Positions 1-9,592 of a stretch of DNA of 64,000 nt are shown in pieces. Source of the DNA: Psychromonas sp. B3M02 (GTDB lineage: Bacteria > Pseudomonadota > Gammaproteobacteria > Enterobacterales > Psychromonadaceae); NCBI RefSeq assembly GCF_003318165.1, contig NZ_QOCB01000010.1, forward strand, positions 1 to 64,000. Direction: 5' to 3'. Numbering within the stretch: the stretch's first letter is position 1; every line of letters begins with the position of its first letter. The position numbers and the translations under genes were made by a program. The notes beneath the pieces were generated by a model, which had not been told where the DNA came from, searched no databases, and worked only from the letters and a program-made list of their open reading frames with translations.

Positions 1-104
1 GCTTCATAGGTATTAGTGAAACCTAAAACCCTTAATAAGTTTTTAATTATTCTTCTCATTGTTGAGAAATCATCAACAATCAAAACCTTCATTTCTTTAT
101 TCAA
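1..104 (-). CDS. cheY: CheY chemotaxis response regulator, N-terminal fragment
   Basis: Only the first 30 or so codons are inside the window; the gene runs off the left edge. The minus strand reads [17 protein letters not shown] followed by [10 protein letters not shown], the first beta strand, acidic pair and helix 1 of CheY. The phospho-acceptor Asp is outside. Two starts are possible: ATG at 92, or TTG at 104. AGGGG lies 6 nt before the TTG but 18 nt before the ATG, so the TTG start (adding Met-Asn-Lys-Glu) is favoured. It sits downstream of fliA, the usual place in polar flagellar clusters. It would signal to the FliM switch encoded upstream. Confidence 0.85.
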   Translation of the reverse strand, partial: MNKEMKVLIVDDFSTMRRIIKNLLRVLGFTNTYE

Positions 105-262
105 AATATTCCCCTAGAACAACAATCTACCTATTACTATATATATGTATATATAGATAAAAATTGAAAAAAATACACTATTTTTGTTAATTATCTTTAA
201 CTAACTAACATACTGCGGGCCATTATCACCAAAATCCATTGCCAATAACTACCCATTAATAG
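105..262. other. Gap between fliA and cheY
   Basis: This 158 bp gap is very AT-rich. It holds a near-perfect AT palindrome at 137-156. No hairpin with a T-run and no clear sigma-28 promoter (TAAA then GCCGATAA) was seen, so cheY may be transcribed by read-through from fliA or from an unrecognised promoter. Confidence 0.4.
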
Positions 263-973
263 TTAAATATTAGCAGAATTAACTTTAGATTTCAGTTTAT
301 GTAACGCTTGGCTAAGAATTTGGCTAACACGTGACTCACTCACCTCTAGAATTAACCCTATCTCTTTTAAATTTAACTCTTCATCGTAGTACAGTGATAA
401 CACCAAGGCTTCTCTTTGTGGTAGTGCCTCTATCATTTCAGCTAACTGCTGCGTAAATTGATTTTCAGCCACATCATCAAAGGTGCTATCCGCCGTTGCA
501 CTGCTTTGTGCAAACATATCATTTGGATTAGGTAAATCTTCATAAGCGACTAATTTGGCACAATTAACATCCTGCAGCATTTTCTGATATTCACTCAGAG
601 TAACCTGTAAATGCTTAGCGACTTCTACTTCAGTAGCGCTTTCTCCGGTCTGCTTTTCCACTTCATCAATGGCCGTTGCGATAGTGCGGCTATTTTTATG
701 TACCGAACGTGGTACCCAATCGCCTTTACGCAGGTCATCTAACATCGCACCTCGAATACGAATACCGGCGAATGTTTCAAAGCTTGCACCTTTAGTTGCA
801 TCAAAATTACGCGCCGCTTCTAATAAACCGATCATGCCTGACTGTACTAAATCATCGACAAGTACATTGGCAGGTAATCTGGCCATTAGATGGTATGCAA
901 TTTTTTGTACTAACTCTGAATGACGACCAATCAAGTCAGTTGTATCAGATTGATATCCCTGCGCTTTAATCAC
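263..973 (-). CDS. fliA: Flagellar sigma factor FliA (sigma-28)
   Basis: Alternative sigma factor that directs RNA polymerase to late flagellar and chemotaxis promoters and is normally held by FlgM until the hook is finished. The 236 residues match the usual length. Region 2 is seen as DDLVQSGMIGLLEAARNFD with RGAMLDDLRKGDWVPRSV, and region 4 at the C terminus as LNLKEIGLILEVSESRVSQI, a helix-turn-helix. It lies 40 bp after flhG, the order found in Vibrio, Shewanella and Pseudomonas polar flagellar clusters. No flgM gene is in the window. Confidence 0.97.
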   Translation of the reverse strand: MIKAQGYQSDTTDLIGRHSELVQKIAYHLMARLPANVLVDDLVQSGMIGLLEAARNFDATKGASFETFAGIRIRGAMLDDLRKGDWVPRSVHKNSRTIATAIDEVEKQTGESATEVEVAKHLQVTLSEYQKMLQDVNCAKLVAYEDLPNPNDMFAQSSATADSTFDDVAENQFTQQLAEMIEALPQREALVLSLYYDEELNLKEIGLILEVSESRVSQILSQALHKLKSKVNSANI

Positions 974-1013
974 TTATAAATATTCCCGCTTGGTTATTAT
1001 CTATATCTGCCAT

Positions 1014-1886
1014 TTATAAAAGTTCTTTAATACTTTCATCGTTATCGTTTAATAATAACTTCTCAATGAAAAATTCTAGATGCCCACCTGGCTGATGTGG
1101 AATAGGCCAATCACTGGCACGATTTGCTAATGCTTTAAATGCTAATGACGCTGGTGTTTTAGGAAAAGCATCCACCACGGTTTTTTGTTTTCTCACTGCT
1201 TGACGTACATTGCCATCAAAGGGAATACAAGCAACTAACTCTAACGATGCATCTAAGAAACGATCGGTAACTCGAGTCAGCTTAGTAAATAGGTCTTGCC
1301 CTTCACGTAAACTGCGTACCATGTTGGCAACAATCTTGAAGCGATACACGCCATTTTGCTTACTTAATATTTTAATCAAGGCATAAGCATCGGTGATCGA
1401 TGTTGGTTCATCACATACCACCATTAATACGTCTTGCGCTGCTTGTGCAAAACTCACTACCATATTAGAAATACCGGCAGCAGTATCTATTAATAAAATA
1501 TCGATAGGTGTTTGTAGGGAGCTAAAAGCTTGGATTAAACCTGCATGCTCTACATCCGTTAATTCCACCATTGATTGTGTACCAGAGGTCGCTGGAATAA
1601 TCATCACCCCTTCAGGGCCATGTACAATCACTTCATCTAAGGAACATTCACCAGATAACACATGAGATAGGTTTTTAATGACTCGAATCCCTAATAATAC
1701 ATCGACATTTGCTAACCCTAAATCGGCATCAAGTATCATTACTCGCTTACCCATTTTTGCAAGCGATACAGCCATATTAAGCGTTACATTTGTTTTGCCT
1801 ACGCCACCTTTACCGCCAGTGACTGCAATAACTTTTACTTGGTGATTTGTCATTCGTCTTAACCCGCTTGCTTGATCTGCCATCAT
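1014..1886 (-). CDS. flhG: FlhG (FleN), MinD-like ATPase controlling flagellar number
   Basis: MinD/ParA-family ATPase that limits the number of polar flagella, working against FlhF and, in relatives, on the master regulator FlrA/FleQ. Near residue 25 there is a deviant Walker A motif, GGKGGVGKTN, followed by the Walker A-prime region LDADLGLANVDVLLG and the switch LIDTAAGIS. The 290 residues match the family. The N terminus MMADQASGLRR lies ahead of the P-loop, as in other FlhG proteins. The C terminus should bind membrane or FlhF. It follows flhF by 59 bp and is followed by fliA. Confidence 0.95.
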   Translation of the reverse strand: MMADQASGLRRMTNHQVKVIAVTGGKGGVGKTNVTLNMAVSLAKMGKRVMILDADLGLANVDVLLGIRVIKNLSHVLSGECSLDEVIVHGPEGVMIIPATSGTQSMVELTDVEHAGLIQAFSSLQTPIDILLIDTAAGISNMVVSFAQAAQDVLMVVCDEPTSITDAYALIKILSKQNGVYRFKIVANMVRSLREGQDLFTKLTRVTDRFLDASLELVACIPFDGNVRQAVRKQKTVVDAFPKTPASLAFKALANRASDWPIPHQPGGHLEFFIEKLLLNDNDESIKELL

Positions 1887-1945
1887 CTTACTTACTCATT
1901 ATTTAAATTAATTAAACCAACACACTAACTACTATAACACCGAAA

Positions 1946-3397
1946 TTAATCGTCTGTATTGCTATACCATTGATGCGACTCTTCTTGTTGTTGGTTTTCC
2001 ATCATTGTTAATGTATCACTAATTAAACTTTCTACTTTTGCAATTTCAATATCTTCGGGAACACGTTGCCCTGTGGTGATGTAACTAATAGGTAATGCAT
2101 GTTTCATTGTCACACTTAATACTTCACCTAATCCTAGACTTTCATCAATTTTAGTTAAGATACAACCCGATAATGGAATACGTTTAAAGTGCTGTAATGC
2201 TTCTTCAACCACTCGACGTTGTGCCGTTGAAGGAACCACTAAATAGCTTTTAATATTTACGCCACTGCTACTCATTAATGTTTCTAATTGTTCTGACAGG
2301 CGAACATCGCGTTGCCCCATACCAGCAGTATCAATTAACACTAAACGCTTTTCTCTGAACTGATATAAAATTTGCGATAATTCATCCGCATCTTTAGCAA
2401 CTCGCACAGCACAACCCATGATTTTACCGTAAGTGGCTAACTGTTCATGTGCGCCAATACGGTATGTATCAGTGGTGATCAAAGCAACTTGCTCTGGACC
2501 ATATTTAATCGCAAATTGTGCTGCAAGCTTAGCGATTGTGGTGGTTTTCCCCACGCCCGTCGGACCTAATAAAGCAATCGCACCACCTTTTAACAAGATT
2601 TCATTTTGTCCGATAAAGATTTTATCTTGTAACAATGCTTGGATATATTGCTGAACTTCACTAGAAGAAGCGTCTTCAGGTACATAACTCGCTAAGTTAT
2701 CGGCAATTTCATCGGAAAATCCAGCACTATTTAACCATTTAATGATCATCGCTCGAACCGGCTCTTTACGCTCCATCTCTTGCCACATTAAACCGGATAC
2801 TTGATGCTCTAAAAGCTTACGTAACGAAGCAACTTCTTCGCTTATTTTTGCCATGCCTTTGTTATCTTGTGCACGGTTAGCTGAAGCAGCTTGTTTGATT
2901 GAGCCTTGGCGTGGCTCTTGGCGATGCCAATTTTGTTGTTCTGCTAATGTAGGTGGCTGTGTTGGAACGGATCTCGCATTCTCTTTTTCCAACTCTTCAT
3001 GGAAAGAGAAAGCTGGCGGCTCTTGACGCTTCTTAGGCGCAGGCTTTTTGTTTTGCTGCGCATTAACCTTACCAAAAAATGAGTTTAATGATTTTGCAAA
3101 GTCTTCACCGCTCTCTTTACGGTTACTGCGAATGCTATTAGGTAACTTAATTTTAGGCGCGCTTTTTTCAGCCCCTTTTGAAGATAGCTGAACATTATCA
3201 TCTTTCAGTTGTGACAAGCTATCCGCTTTATCAGATTTAGGCTCGGGTGCCTGAGACTGGTAATCAACCGCTGCGACTATTTCAATGCCACCCACTACTT
3301 TTTTATTCGACATGATCACAGCTTCAGGACCTAATACTTCCTTCACTTCCACCATTGCAGTACGCATGTCTTTTGCAAAAAATCGTTTAATTTTCAT
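1946..3397 (-). CDS. flhF: FlhF, SRP-type GTPase for polar flagellar placement
   Basis: Signal-recognition-particle-like GTPase that marks the cell pole for flagellar assembly. Residues 1-50 form the conserved basic domain. Residues 50-200 are a low-complexity, Lys/Gln/Pro-rich linker. The NG domain follows, with G1 LGPTGVGKTTTIAKLA near residue 280, DTYRIGAHEQL, G3 DTAGMGQRD and G4 TKIDE. The total of 483 residues is typical for marine gammaproteobacteria. The start lies 12 bp after the flhA stop. FlhF together with FlhG implies polar flagella. Confidence 0.96.
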   Translation of the reverse strand: MKIKRFFAKDMRTAMVEVKEVLGPEAVIMSNKKVVGGIEIVAAVDYQSQAPEPKSDKADSLSQLKDDNVQLSSKGAEKSAPKIKLPNSIRSNRKESGEDFAKSLNSFFGKVNAQQNKKPAPKKRQEPPAFSFHEELEKENARSVPTQPPTLAEQQNWHRQEPRQGSIKQAASANRAQDNKGMAKISEEVASLRKLLEHQVSGLMWQEMERKEPVRAMIIKWLNSAGFSDEIADNLASYVPEDASSSEVQQYIQALLQDKIFIGQNEILLKGGAIALLGPTGVGKTTTIAKLAAQFAIKYGPEQVALITTDTYRIGAHEQLATYGKIMGCAVRVAKDADELSQILYQFREKRLVLIDTAGMGQRDVRLSEQLETLMSSSGVNIKSYLVVPSTAQRRVVEEALQHFKRIPLSGCILTKIDESLGLGEVLSVTMKHALPISYITTGQRVPEDIEIAKVESLISDTLTMMENQQQEESHQWYSNTDD

Positions 3398-3409
3398 TGA
3401 TTACAACCA

Positions 3410-5506
3410 TTATTGCCCAACTGAGCTAATTATTTTAATTTGCTTATCATCCGGAATTTCCTGATAAGAGAGTATATGCAAACTCGGAATAGTATTTTTA
3501 ACAAAACGCGCTAATGTGCCACGTAACACTCCTGATGTTAATAATACCGCCGGTTGTCCTACTAACTCTTGTTGCTGTGCAACTTCAATCAGTGAATTCT
3601 GAATACGCTCTGCTAAACCAGGCTCAATTCCCGCCCCGTCAGCACCACCTGCTTGTATAGACTTATGCAGTATTTGTTCCAACTCTGAAGACAAGGTTAT
3701 AACAGGGATTTCCGGCTCATTGCCAATAATTTCTTGGACTATCATGCGTTTTAGTGAAATACGGCACGCTGCTGTCAAAACTTCGGCATCTTGGCTACGT
3801 GGACCATAATCAACCAAGGTCTGTACAATAGAGCGAATATCACGAATCGCGACATTCTCATTTAACAATCCTTGCAACACTTTTACTACCGTACTTAATG
3901 ACAGTACTTCCGGTACTAAGCCTTCAACAAGTTTAGGATGCTTTTTAGCTAACATATCTAATAAACTTTGCGCTTCTTCATGACCTAATAACTGCGCCGC
4001 ATTATTACTTAAGATCTGACTTAAATGAGTGGCAACTACAGTAGCAGTATCAACGACTGTATACCCTAAGGCTTGGGCTTGCTCACGCTGCGCTTCATCT
4101 ATCCAAACAGCCTCTAATCCAAAGGCCGGATCAATCCCGGTAATGCCTTCAATAGGCCCAAACACTTGCCCTGGATTAATTGCCATATCTTTATCATGAT
4201 AAATATCAGCATGACCACAGCCTACACCCATTAATGAAATAGAGTAATGGTTAGGTGACAAATCTAAATTGTCGCGAATATGTACAGGTGGAATTAAGAA
4301 CCCCATCTGTTGAGATAGTTTTTTACGTACCCCTTTAATGCGATCTAATAACTGTCCACCCTGAGATTTATCTACTAATGGAATCAAGCGGTAACCAACC
4401 TCTAAGCCGATAGTATCAACACTGCGCACATCATCCCAACCTAACTCTTTGACTTCGGCTGCACCGGCTTCATTAGCCGCGCCACTCTTTTGTAAAGCCA
4501 AAGCGGTTTCTTCCTGAGTTTTCAAACGCTTTAACTGCCAATAAGCACCACCAGCAGCAACGCCACCTAAAGTCAGAAAAGCGAGGTGTGGCATGCCCGG
4601 TACGATCCCCATAACCAGTAAAATACCGGCAGTGATCATTAATGCTTTTGGATCATTAAACATCTGACCCAGCATTCGATTACCCATATCTGCTTCGGTA
4701 TTTTCACGGGTTACCGTGATCGCAGCTGCAATGGATAATAATAGAGAAGGGATTTGTGCAACTAAACCATCACCTATGGTCAATAAGGTGTAGATCTCTG
4801 CAGCCTCAGACAGAGGCAGATCATATTGCGCCATACCTATGATAAAACCGCCAATGATATTAATAAATAAAATCATAATACCGGCGATTGCATCACCTTT
4901 AACAAACTTACTTGCACCGTCCATTGAGCCATAAAAATCGGCTTCCATGGTGACCTCTTCACGGCGTAAACGCGCCTGATCTTGGTCAATTAACCCAGCA
5001 TTTAAATCGGCATCAATGGCCATTTGTTTACCAGGCATTGCATCCAATGTAAAACGAGCACTTACCTCTGAAATTCGCCCTGCACCTTTAGTCACCACAA
5101 CAAAGTTAATGATCATTAAAATGATAAAAACAATCAGGCCCACCGCCAAATTACCGCCGATCACCACTGAACCAAACGCTTCAATCACGTTACCAGCAGC
5201 GTTACCGCCTTCATGACCTTCTAATAACACAACACGGGTTGATGCCACATTAAGTGCTAAACGCAATAAGGTCGCGATTAATAGCACGGTCGGGAAAGCA
5301 GCAAAATCTAGCGGACGCTTAGTATAGATAGAGACCAATAAGACTATTAATGCTAAAGCGATATTAAAGGTGAATAGAATATCTAATAGCAATACCGGCA
5401 TAGGTAAGATCACCATGCCTAATGTCGCAAGTACTAGAATTGGTGTCCCTAAGCCACCCAGTAAAGTTGCTCGTTTAGACCAAAGTGATGTGAAGATTGC
5501 GTTAAT
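3410..5506 (-). CDS. flhA: FlhA, flagellar export gate protein, apparent ATT start
   Basis: Integral membrane gate of the flagellar type III export machine, using proton motive force and binding late chaperone-substrate complexes through its cytoplasmic C-terminal half. The FHIPEP signature region is visible (RPLDFAAFPTVLLIATLLRL). The first ATG is at 5416, but that would cut through the first membrane segment and give only 668 residues. The frame stays open upstream as GTPILVLATLGMV to a TAG at 5540-5542, with no ATG, GTG or TTG. An ATT at 5506, 4 nt after AGGTGA, gives 698 residues, the normal family length. I infer ATT as initiator. A one-base sequencing error or true mutation of ATG is the alternative. 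Confidence 0.9.
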   Translation of the reverse strand: MNAIFTSLWSKRATLLGGLGTPILVLATLGMVILPMPVLLLDILFTFNIALALIVLLVSIYTKRPLDFAAFPTVLLIATLLRLALNVASTRVVLLEGHEGGNAAGNVIEAFGSVVIGGNLAVGLIVFIILMIINFVVVTKGAGRISEVSARFTLDAMPGKQMAIDADLNAGLIDQDQARLRREEVTMEADFYGSMDGASKFVKGDAIAGIMILFINIIGGFIIGMAQYDLPLSEAAEIYTLLTIGDGLVAQIPSLLLSIAAAITVTRENTEADMGNRMLGQMFNDPKALMITAGILLVMGIVPGMPHLAFLTLGGVAAGGAYWQLKRLKTQEETALALQKSGAANEAGAAEVKELGWDDVRSVDTIGLEVGYRLIPLVDKSQGGQLLDRIKGVRKKLSQQMGFLIPPVHIRDNLDLSPNHYSISLMGVGCGHADIYHDKDMAINPGQVFGPIEGITGIDPAFGLEAVWIDEAQREQAQALGYTVVDTATVVATHLSQILSNNAAQLLGHEEAQSLLDMLAKKHPKLVEGLVPEVLSLSTVVKVLQGLLNENVAIRDIRSIVQTLVDYGPRSQDAEVLTAACRISLKRMIVQEIIGNEPEIPVITLSSELEQILHKSIQAGGADGAGIEPGLAERIQNSLIEVAQQQELVGQPAVLLTSGVLRGTLARFVKNTIPSLHILSYQEIPDDKQIKIISSVGQ

Positions 5507-5510
5507 AGTG

Positions 5511-5516
5511 TCACCT
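5511..5516 (-). promoter_or_regulatory. Ribosome binding site supporting the ATT start of flhA
   Basis: The minus strand has AGGTGA here, complementary to the 3' end of 16S rRNA, with CACT between it and ATT. A short spacing is suitable when the GGTGA side of the anti-Shine-Dalgarno pairing is used. No comparable site precedes the ATG at 5416. Confidence 0.6.
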
Positions 5517-5542
5517 AAAAAGAAAAATGTTAACGAATACTA

Positions 5543-5767
5543 AATATCCAATAGGGGTTACTCTAACCAACTAATTTAGATATTAAAAGTGGTGGATGCT
5601 CTGTATACAAGATAAGCACGCTTCAATGTGATAAATAATGACTAAATACACGTTAATCTTATTATTAAAGTGTCAAATAATTATCTTCATCTTAGTCATA
5701 AGCAAATAGAATACCAATTAATAAAGAAAGTGGAAAAGTACTTCGATAAAAGAGGGGCAGATAAGAC
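5543..5767. other. Gap between flhB and flhA
   Basis: A 225 bp AT-rich break in an otherwise tightly packed operon. I see no hairpin terminator and no TGGCAC-N5-TTGC sigma-54 site. On the minus strand a TTGACA is present at 5671-5676 without a convincing -10 at the right distance. An ATACCAATTAAT at about 5711 resembles one end of the extragenic repeat family described elsewhere in the window. A separate flhA promoter is possible but not shown. Confidence 0.35.
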
Positions 5768-6907
5768 TTAGTTCGGGTAGAGGAAATCATCTGGCACAGG
5801 AATGTCATTAGGTAAAGCTTTTGGTCGACCTGATTTACCTTTTCTAAACTGTTCCAATTGGTAGATGTAAGCTAATATCTTAGCGATCGCAATAAATAAC
5901 TCTTCAGGAATATCATCACCGATTTCGGTAGTATGATAAACCGCACGACACAATTGTGGTGATTGCATCACAGGCACCTCATGCTCTCGCGCTACTTCAC
6001 GAATTTTCAGGGCCATAAAGTCAACACCTTTTGCAACAACATAAGGAGGTCGGTCGCCCTCTTTATCGTACTTAAGCGCCACTGAATAATGGGTCGGGTT
6101 GGTCACAATCACATCGGCATCGGGAATATCGCCCATCATAGTTCGTTGTGACATCTCATATTGTAATTGACGAATACGTTGTTTGACTTCAGGTTTACCC
6201 TCTGAGTTTCGGAATTCATCTTTGACCTCTTGTTTGGTCATTTTTAACTCGTCATTATGCTTGTATATTTGATAGGGCACATCAACGGCAACAATCACTA
6301 ATAATGACAAACACAATAATAGAAACATCCAGCTCAGCATATCTAAGGCTTCAAAAGCACTGCCGGGTAATTGACTAACAGATAGATGTAAAATATGTTC
6401 AAAGGTCGCTGCTAAAATAGCCCAAGCAACACACATAACCACGGTGACTTTTAAAATTGACTTAATCAACTCAACCCATGCTTGCATTCCAAACATGCGT
6501 TTAAAACCAGCTTTAGGACTCATTCGGCTAAATTTAGGCATCATGGCTTTAGTACTAAATAGCATGCCACCTAATAGAGAACTACCAAGGACAGAAATAA
6601 CAAATAACATCAGAAGAATAAGGAAAACAGGCAAGCCTAAACCACTCACGCCTTCCACCAGCGCATGCCACATATGATCAGGCGAATAGATATCAGCACG
6701 TTCAAAGGTAAATGCACGCTTCATCATCACAGATAATTCATAAGCGAGCCTATCACCAAATACAAACATTGATAACGCAGCAGCAATTAGCACCGACGCG
6801 GTTGCAAGTTCTTTAGAGCGGGCCACCTGCCCCTTTTCTTTAGACTTCCGGATTTTATCGGGGGTGGCCTGTTCGGATTTCTCCGTACCGCTTTCATTTT
6901 CAGCCAT
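5768..6907 (-). CDS. flhB: FlhB, export specificity switch protein
   Basis: Export apparatus membrane protein that switches secretion from rod/hook to filament substrates after self-cleavage. The first 30 residues are charged and hydrophilic, four membrane segments follow (about 35-55, 90-115, 150-175, 190-215), then the cytoplasmic domain. The autocleavage motif NPTH is intact at residues 270-273 (cut between Asn and Pro). At 379 residues it is full length. It starts 30 bp after fliR. Confidence 0.97.
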   Translation of the reverse strand: MAENESGTEKSEQATPDKIRKSKEKGQVARSKELATASVLIAAALSMFVFGDRLAYELSVMMKRAFTFERADIYSPDHMWHALVEGVSGLGLPVFLILLMLFVISVLGSSLLGGMLFSTKAMMPKFSRMSPKAGFKRMFGMQAWVELIKSILKVTVVMCVAWAILAATFEHILHLSVSQLPGSAFEALDMLSWMFLLLCLSLLVIVAVDVPYQIYKHNDELKMTKQEVKDEFRNSEGKPEVKQRIRQLQYEMSQRTMMGDIPDADVIVTNPTHYSVALKYDKEGDRPPYVVAKGVDFMALKIREVAREHEVPVMQSPQLCRAVYHTTEIGDDIPEELFIAIAKILAYIYQLEQFRKGKSGRPKALPNDIPVPDDFLYPN

Positions 6908-6936
6908 GTCTTAGCCTATTAATATCCAATAAAATA

Positions 6937-7728
6937 CTAAGGTGGAGCACAAGGGTTATTAAGCATTTCACACATACTTGTAACCCCTTCTGTCCATTGA
7001 TTTTCAAAGTGCATAGGCACATTTAATAAAGTTAACCATAGTACAAATAAACCAAATACCATACTAATGGAAAAACCTAAACTGAAAATGTTTAGCTGTG
7101 GTGCTGCTTTAGTCATGATACCAAAGGATAAATTAACCAATAACATCGCCACCATAGAGGCAATCGAAAAAGCTAAAGCCGCGTGAAACATAGTAGAAAG
7201 CCAATCCGCCACATGATAATAATCTAATGCTAACAAACCACTTTCCGAAACAGGTAAAGTCGTAAAACTCTTAATGATCATTTCAATCATCAATAGGTGC
7301 CCATCCACGCCTAAAAACAGCAAGGTCACTAATAAAACATAGAACTGACCTACCACAGGAGAGCTTTCACCACTTAAAGGGTCGGCCATGGAGGCAAAAC
7401 CTAAACTGGTTTGCATAGCGATGATCTGGCCAGCAATAACAAAGGTTTGGACAACAAAAACGGAAATAGTACCAATAGCAACGCCAATCAATACTTGTTG
7501 CATCACTACAATAAAACTATTTAATGAAAACAGCTCAATATTATCAGGGCCAGCAGGGATAGCAGGTAAGGCGATTAATGTAATGGTTAAGGCATAAAAT
7601 AAGCGAATACGTGTCGGTAAAGTATTAGAGCCAATGGCAACCATCACCATCATCATGGCGGCAATACGGCTGAATGCCCATAGATAACTGGCAATCAGAT
7701 CTAAAATAAGATCCGCCGAGAAAACCAT
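6937..7728 (-). CDS. fliR: FliR, flagellar export gate protein
   Basis: Membrane component of the FliPQR export channel. The 263-residue protein is almost wholly hydrophobic with about six membrane segments, and shows the family segment QTSLGFASMADPLSG. Its ATG overlaps the fliQ stop by one base (TAATG), so translation is likely coupled. Confidence 0.95.
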   Translation of the reverse strand: MVFSADLILDLIASYLWAFSRIAAMMMVMVAIGSNTLPTRIRLFYALTITLIALPAIPAGPDNIELFSLNSFIVVMQQVLIGVAIGTISVFVVQTFVIAGQIIAMQTSLGFASMADPLSGESSPVVGQFYVLLVTLLFLGVDGHLLMIEMIIKSFTTLPVSESGLLALDYYHVADWLSTMFHAALAFSIASMVAMLLVNLSFGIMTKAAPQLNIFSLGFSISMVFGLFVLWLTLLNVPMHFENQWTEGVTSMCEMLNNPCAPP

Positions 7729-7997
7729 TAGCCAACCACTTGCGGGATCTGATCAATCATGGACACAAAGAATTCCATTAATTTACCAAACCCCCAATGT
7801 GCACCAAAGGCTAACGCCACTAAGGTCATAATAAGACGAGGTAAAAAGCTTAAGGTTTGTTCGTTAATAGAGGTCGCCGCTTGGAAGATAGCCACCACTA
7901 AGCCCACTAATAAGCTAGGAATGATCACTGCAGAAACAAGGATCAATACCAACCATAGCGCTTGTCTAAAAATATTAACAAAAACTTCCGGTTCCAT
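7728..7997 (-). CDS. fliQ: FliQ, flagellar export gate protein
   Basis: Small export-channel subunit of 89 residues with two membrane hairpin helices (about 15-38 and 52-75). It has the family pattern VGLVVAIFQAATSINEQTL around residues 32-50. It sits between fliP (8 bp away) and fliR (1 base overlap) in the canonical order. Confidence 0.95.
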   Translation of the reverse strand: MEPEVFVNIFRQALWLVLILVSAVIIPSLLVGLVVAIFQAATSINEQTLSFLPRLIMTLVALAFGAHWGFGKLMEFFVSMIDQIPQVVG

Positions 7998-8005
7998 AAG
8001 TCTCC

Positions 8006-8749
8006 CTACAACCCGAAACTATTAGCTAAACTGCCCATGACTAAATTCCAGCCATCCACTAATACAAATAACATCAACTTAAAGGGTAAGGAAATAATCA
8101 TAGGCGATAACATCATCATACCCATCGCCATCAAGATACTGGCCACCACTAAGTCAATAATCAAAAAAGGAATAAACAACATAAAACCAATTTGAAAGGC
8201 GGTTTTTAATTCACTGGTGACAAAGGCAGGAATCAATACCGTAATTGGCACCTCTTCCGGTGTATCCACTTGTACATCCGCAATTTCCATAAACATTTCA
8301 AGGTCTTTTAAACGCGTTTGCGACAACATAAACTTCATCATCGGCTTCTTACCTTCCTCCAATGCTTGCACAATGGTCATCTCTTCATTGAGATAAGGTT
8401 GTAACGCTGTTTCATTGATGCGGTCAAACACCGGCGCCATGATAAAAAAGGTCAAAAACAACGCAATACCATTAATCACCTGATTAGAGGGAGAGCTTTG
8501 CAATCCTAATGCTTGACGAAGAATCGACATCACCACCACGATACGGGTAAAAGAGGTCATTAGTATCAGCATAGCTGGAAGAAAGCTCAATGCCGTCATA
8601 AAAGCTAAAACTTGCAGGGTAACGCTGTATTCCTGATCACCTGCAGGGCTAGTTGTCACTGTCACCGCCGATAAGGCAGTAGGGTCTGCTAATACTTGTG
8701 GCACAAACATTATTAGACTTGAGACTAATAACCAGAGTAGCTTATTCAT
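8006..8749 (-). CDS. fliP: FliP, flagellar export gate protein
   Basis: Core subunit of the FliPQR channel. The first 21 residues form a cleavable signal peptide ending in VLA, as is usual for FliP. The family signature [16 protein letters not shown] and the hydrophobic C-terminal helices are present. At 247 residues it is full length. The start overlaps the end of fliO by 8 bases. Confidence 0.96.
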   Translation of the reverse strand: MNKLLWLLVSSLIMFVPQVLADPTALSAVTVTTSPAGDQEYSVTLQVLAFMTALSFLPAMLILMTSFTRIVVVMSILRQALGLQSSPSNQVINGIALFLTFFIMAPVFDRINETALQPYLNEEMTIVQALEEGKKPMMKFMLSQTRLKDLEMFMEIADVQVDTPEEVPITVLIPAFVTSELKTAFQIGFMLFIPFLIIDLVVASILMAMGMMMLSPMIISLPFKLMLFVLVDGWNLVMGSLANSFGL

Positions 8750-9167
8750 TATTTTTCTTTCCTACTTTGGATAGCACGGTAGCAAATGCAGCTTTGAATG
8801 ATGGATTTTCAGGGATATCAGTGGTTTCTTCCTCAACGGGTTCTAATTGGTCCAGTAAATTCACTGAGTGCTCACTTACCCCTAACAAATATTGTTTACC
8901 ACGCACCTCTATAATTTGTACACGGCTTTTATTGGTTAAAGCTTGTGTGGAAATCACTTTAATTGGACTATGTTGACCACCATGACGGATCAAATTGCTT
9001 TTTTTCATCAAAAATGCAAATAAGAAGATACAAGCCAGTACCAAAATCAGTGACCCCAACATGGTACCGATCGCTAACTCTGGTCGCTTACTTGTCTCTT
9101 CTAACGCCACGGCAGGTAAGCTGACTGTTACTGCAGCAACCTGCATTATCGCAATGAGTGGCTTCAT
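8742..9167 (-). CDS. fliO: FliO, FliP assembly factor
   Basis: Bitopic membrane protein that helps FliP assemble. A signal-like segment at residues 1-21 is followed by one strong membrane helix at about 32-54, then a cytoplasmic domain containing [20 protein letters not shown], the best conserved part of FliO. The 141 residues match the variable family. The start overlaps fliN by 4 bases (ATGA). Confidence 0.88.
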   Translation of the reverse strand: MKPLIAIMQVAAVTVSLPAVALEETSKRPELAIGTMLGSLILVLACIFLFAFLMKKSNLIRHGGQHSPIKVISTQALTNKSRVQIIEVRGKQYLLGVSEHSVNLLDQLEPVEEETTDIPENPSFKAAFATVLSKVGKKNNE

Positions 9168-9556
9168 TTTAATTTTTTAATACGTTCAGTTTGGCTAATC
9201 ACATCGGTTAAGCGAATACCAAATTTATCGTTCACGACCACTACTTCACCATGGGCAATCAAGGTGCCGTTTACCAACACATCCAATGGTTCGCCAGCGA
9301 TTCGTTCTAACTCAACCACTGAACCTTGGTTAAGTTGTAACAAGTTACGTATATTGATTTTGCTGCGCCCTACTTCCATGGAAATAGTCACAGGGATATC
9401 GAGAATACTATCTAAACGCTCTAGCTCCTCATCACTCATTGGTTTCTTAGTATCTTTCAGCTCATCTAAATCAATACTTTTAGCCTCTGAGCTCGCTTTT
9501 TCAGATTCTTCTAATGCGGCAGCCCAATCATCAGCCATATCTTGTTCTGTACTCAT
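9164..9556 (-). CDS. fliN: FliN, C-ring switch protein
   Basis: Flagellar rotor protein of the lower C-ring, which binds FliH and helps set rotation direction. The C-terminal SpoA/surface-presentation domain starts near residue 55 (IPVTISMEVGRSKINIRNLL) and ends with NDKFGIRLTDVIS. The first 50 residues are an acidic variable extension. The 130 residues are normal. fliM ends 36 bp upstream. Confidence 0.96.
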   Translation of the reverse strand: MSTEQDMADDWAAALEESEKASSEAKSIDLDELKDTKKPMSDEELERLDSILDIPVTISMEVGRSKINIRNLLQLNQGSVVELERIAGEPLDVLVNGTLIAHGEVVVVNDKFGIRLTDVISQTERIKKLK

Positions 9557-9592
9557 TATTTACTTCCTATTATTGCATTCACAATACGATTG

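Noticed and set aside
669-923. Plus-strand frame inside fliA
   Set aside because: It lies wholly antisense to the conserved sigma factor and has no recognisable product or ribosome site; the same holds for other antisense frames inside fliM, fliH, mdh, glgC and exosortase genes.
3410-5416. flhA as an N-terminally truncated pseudogene
   Set aside because: The missing N-terminal residues are encoded just upstream in the same frame with a ribosome site; only the start codon is unusual.
5543-5767. Sigma-54 promoter for flhA
   Set aside because: No GG and GC pair with the needed 10 bp spacing was found on the minus strand in this gap.
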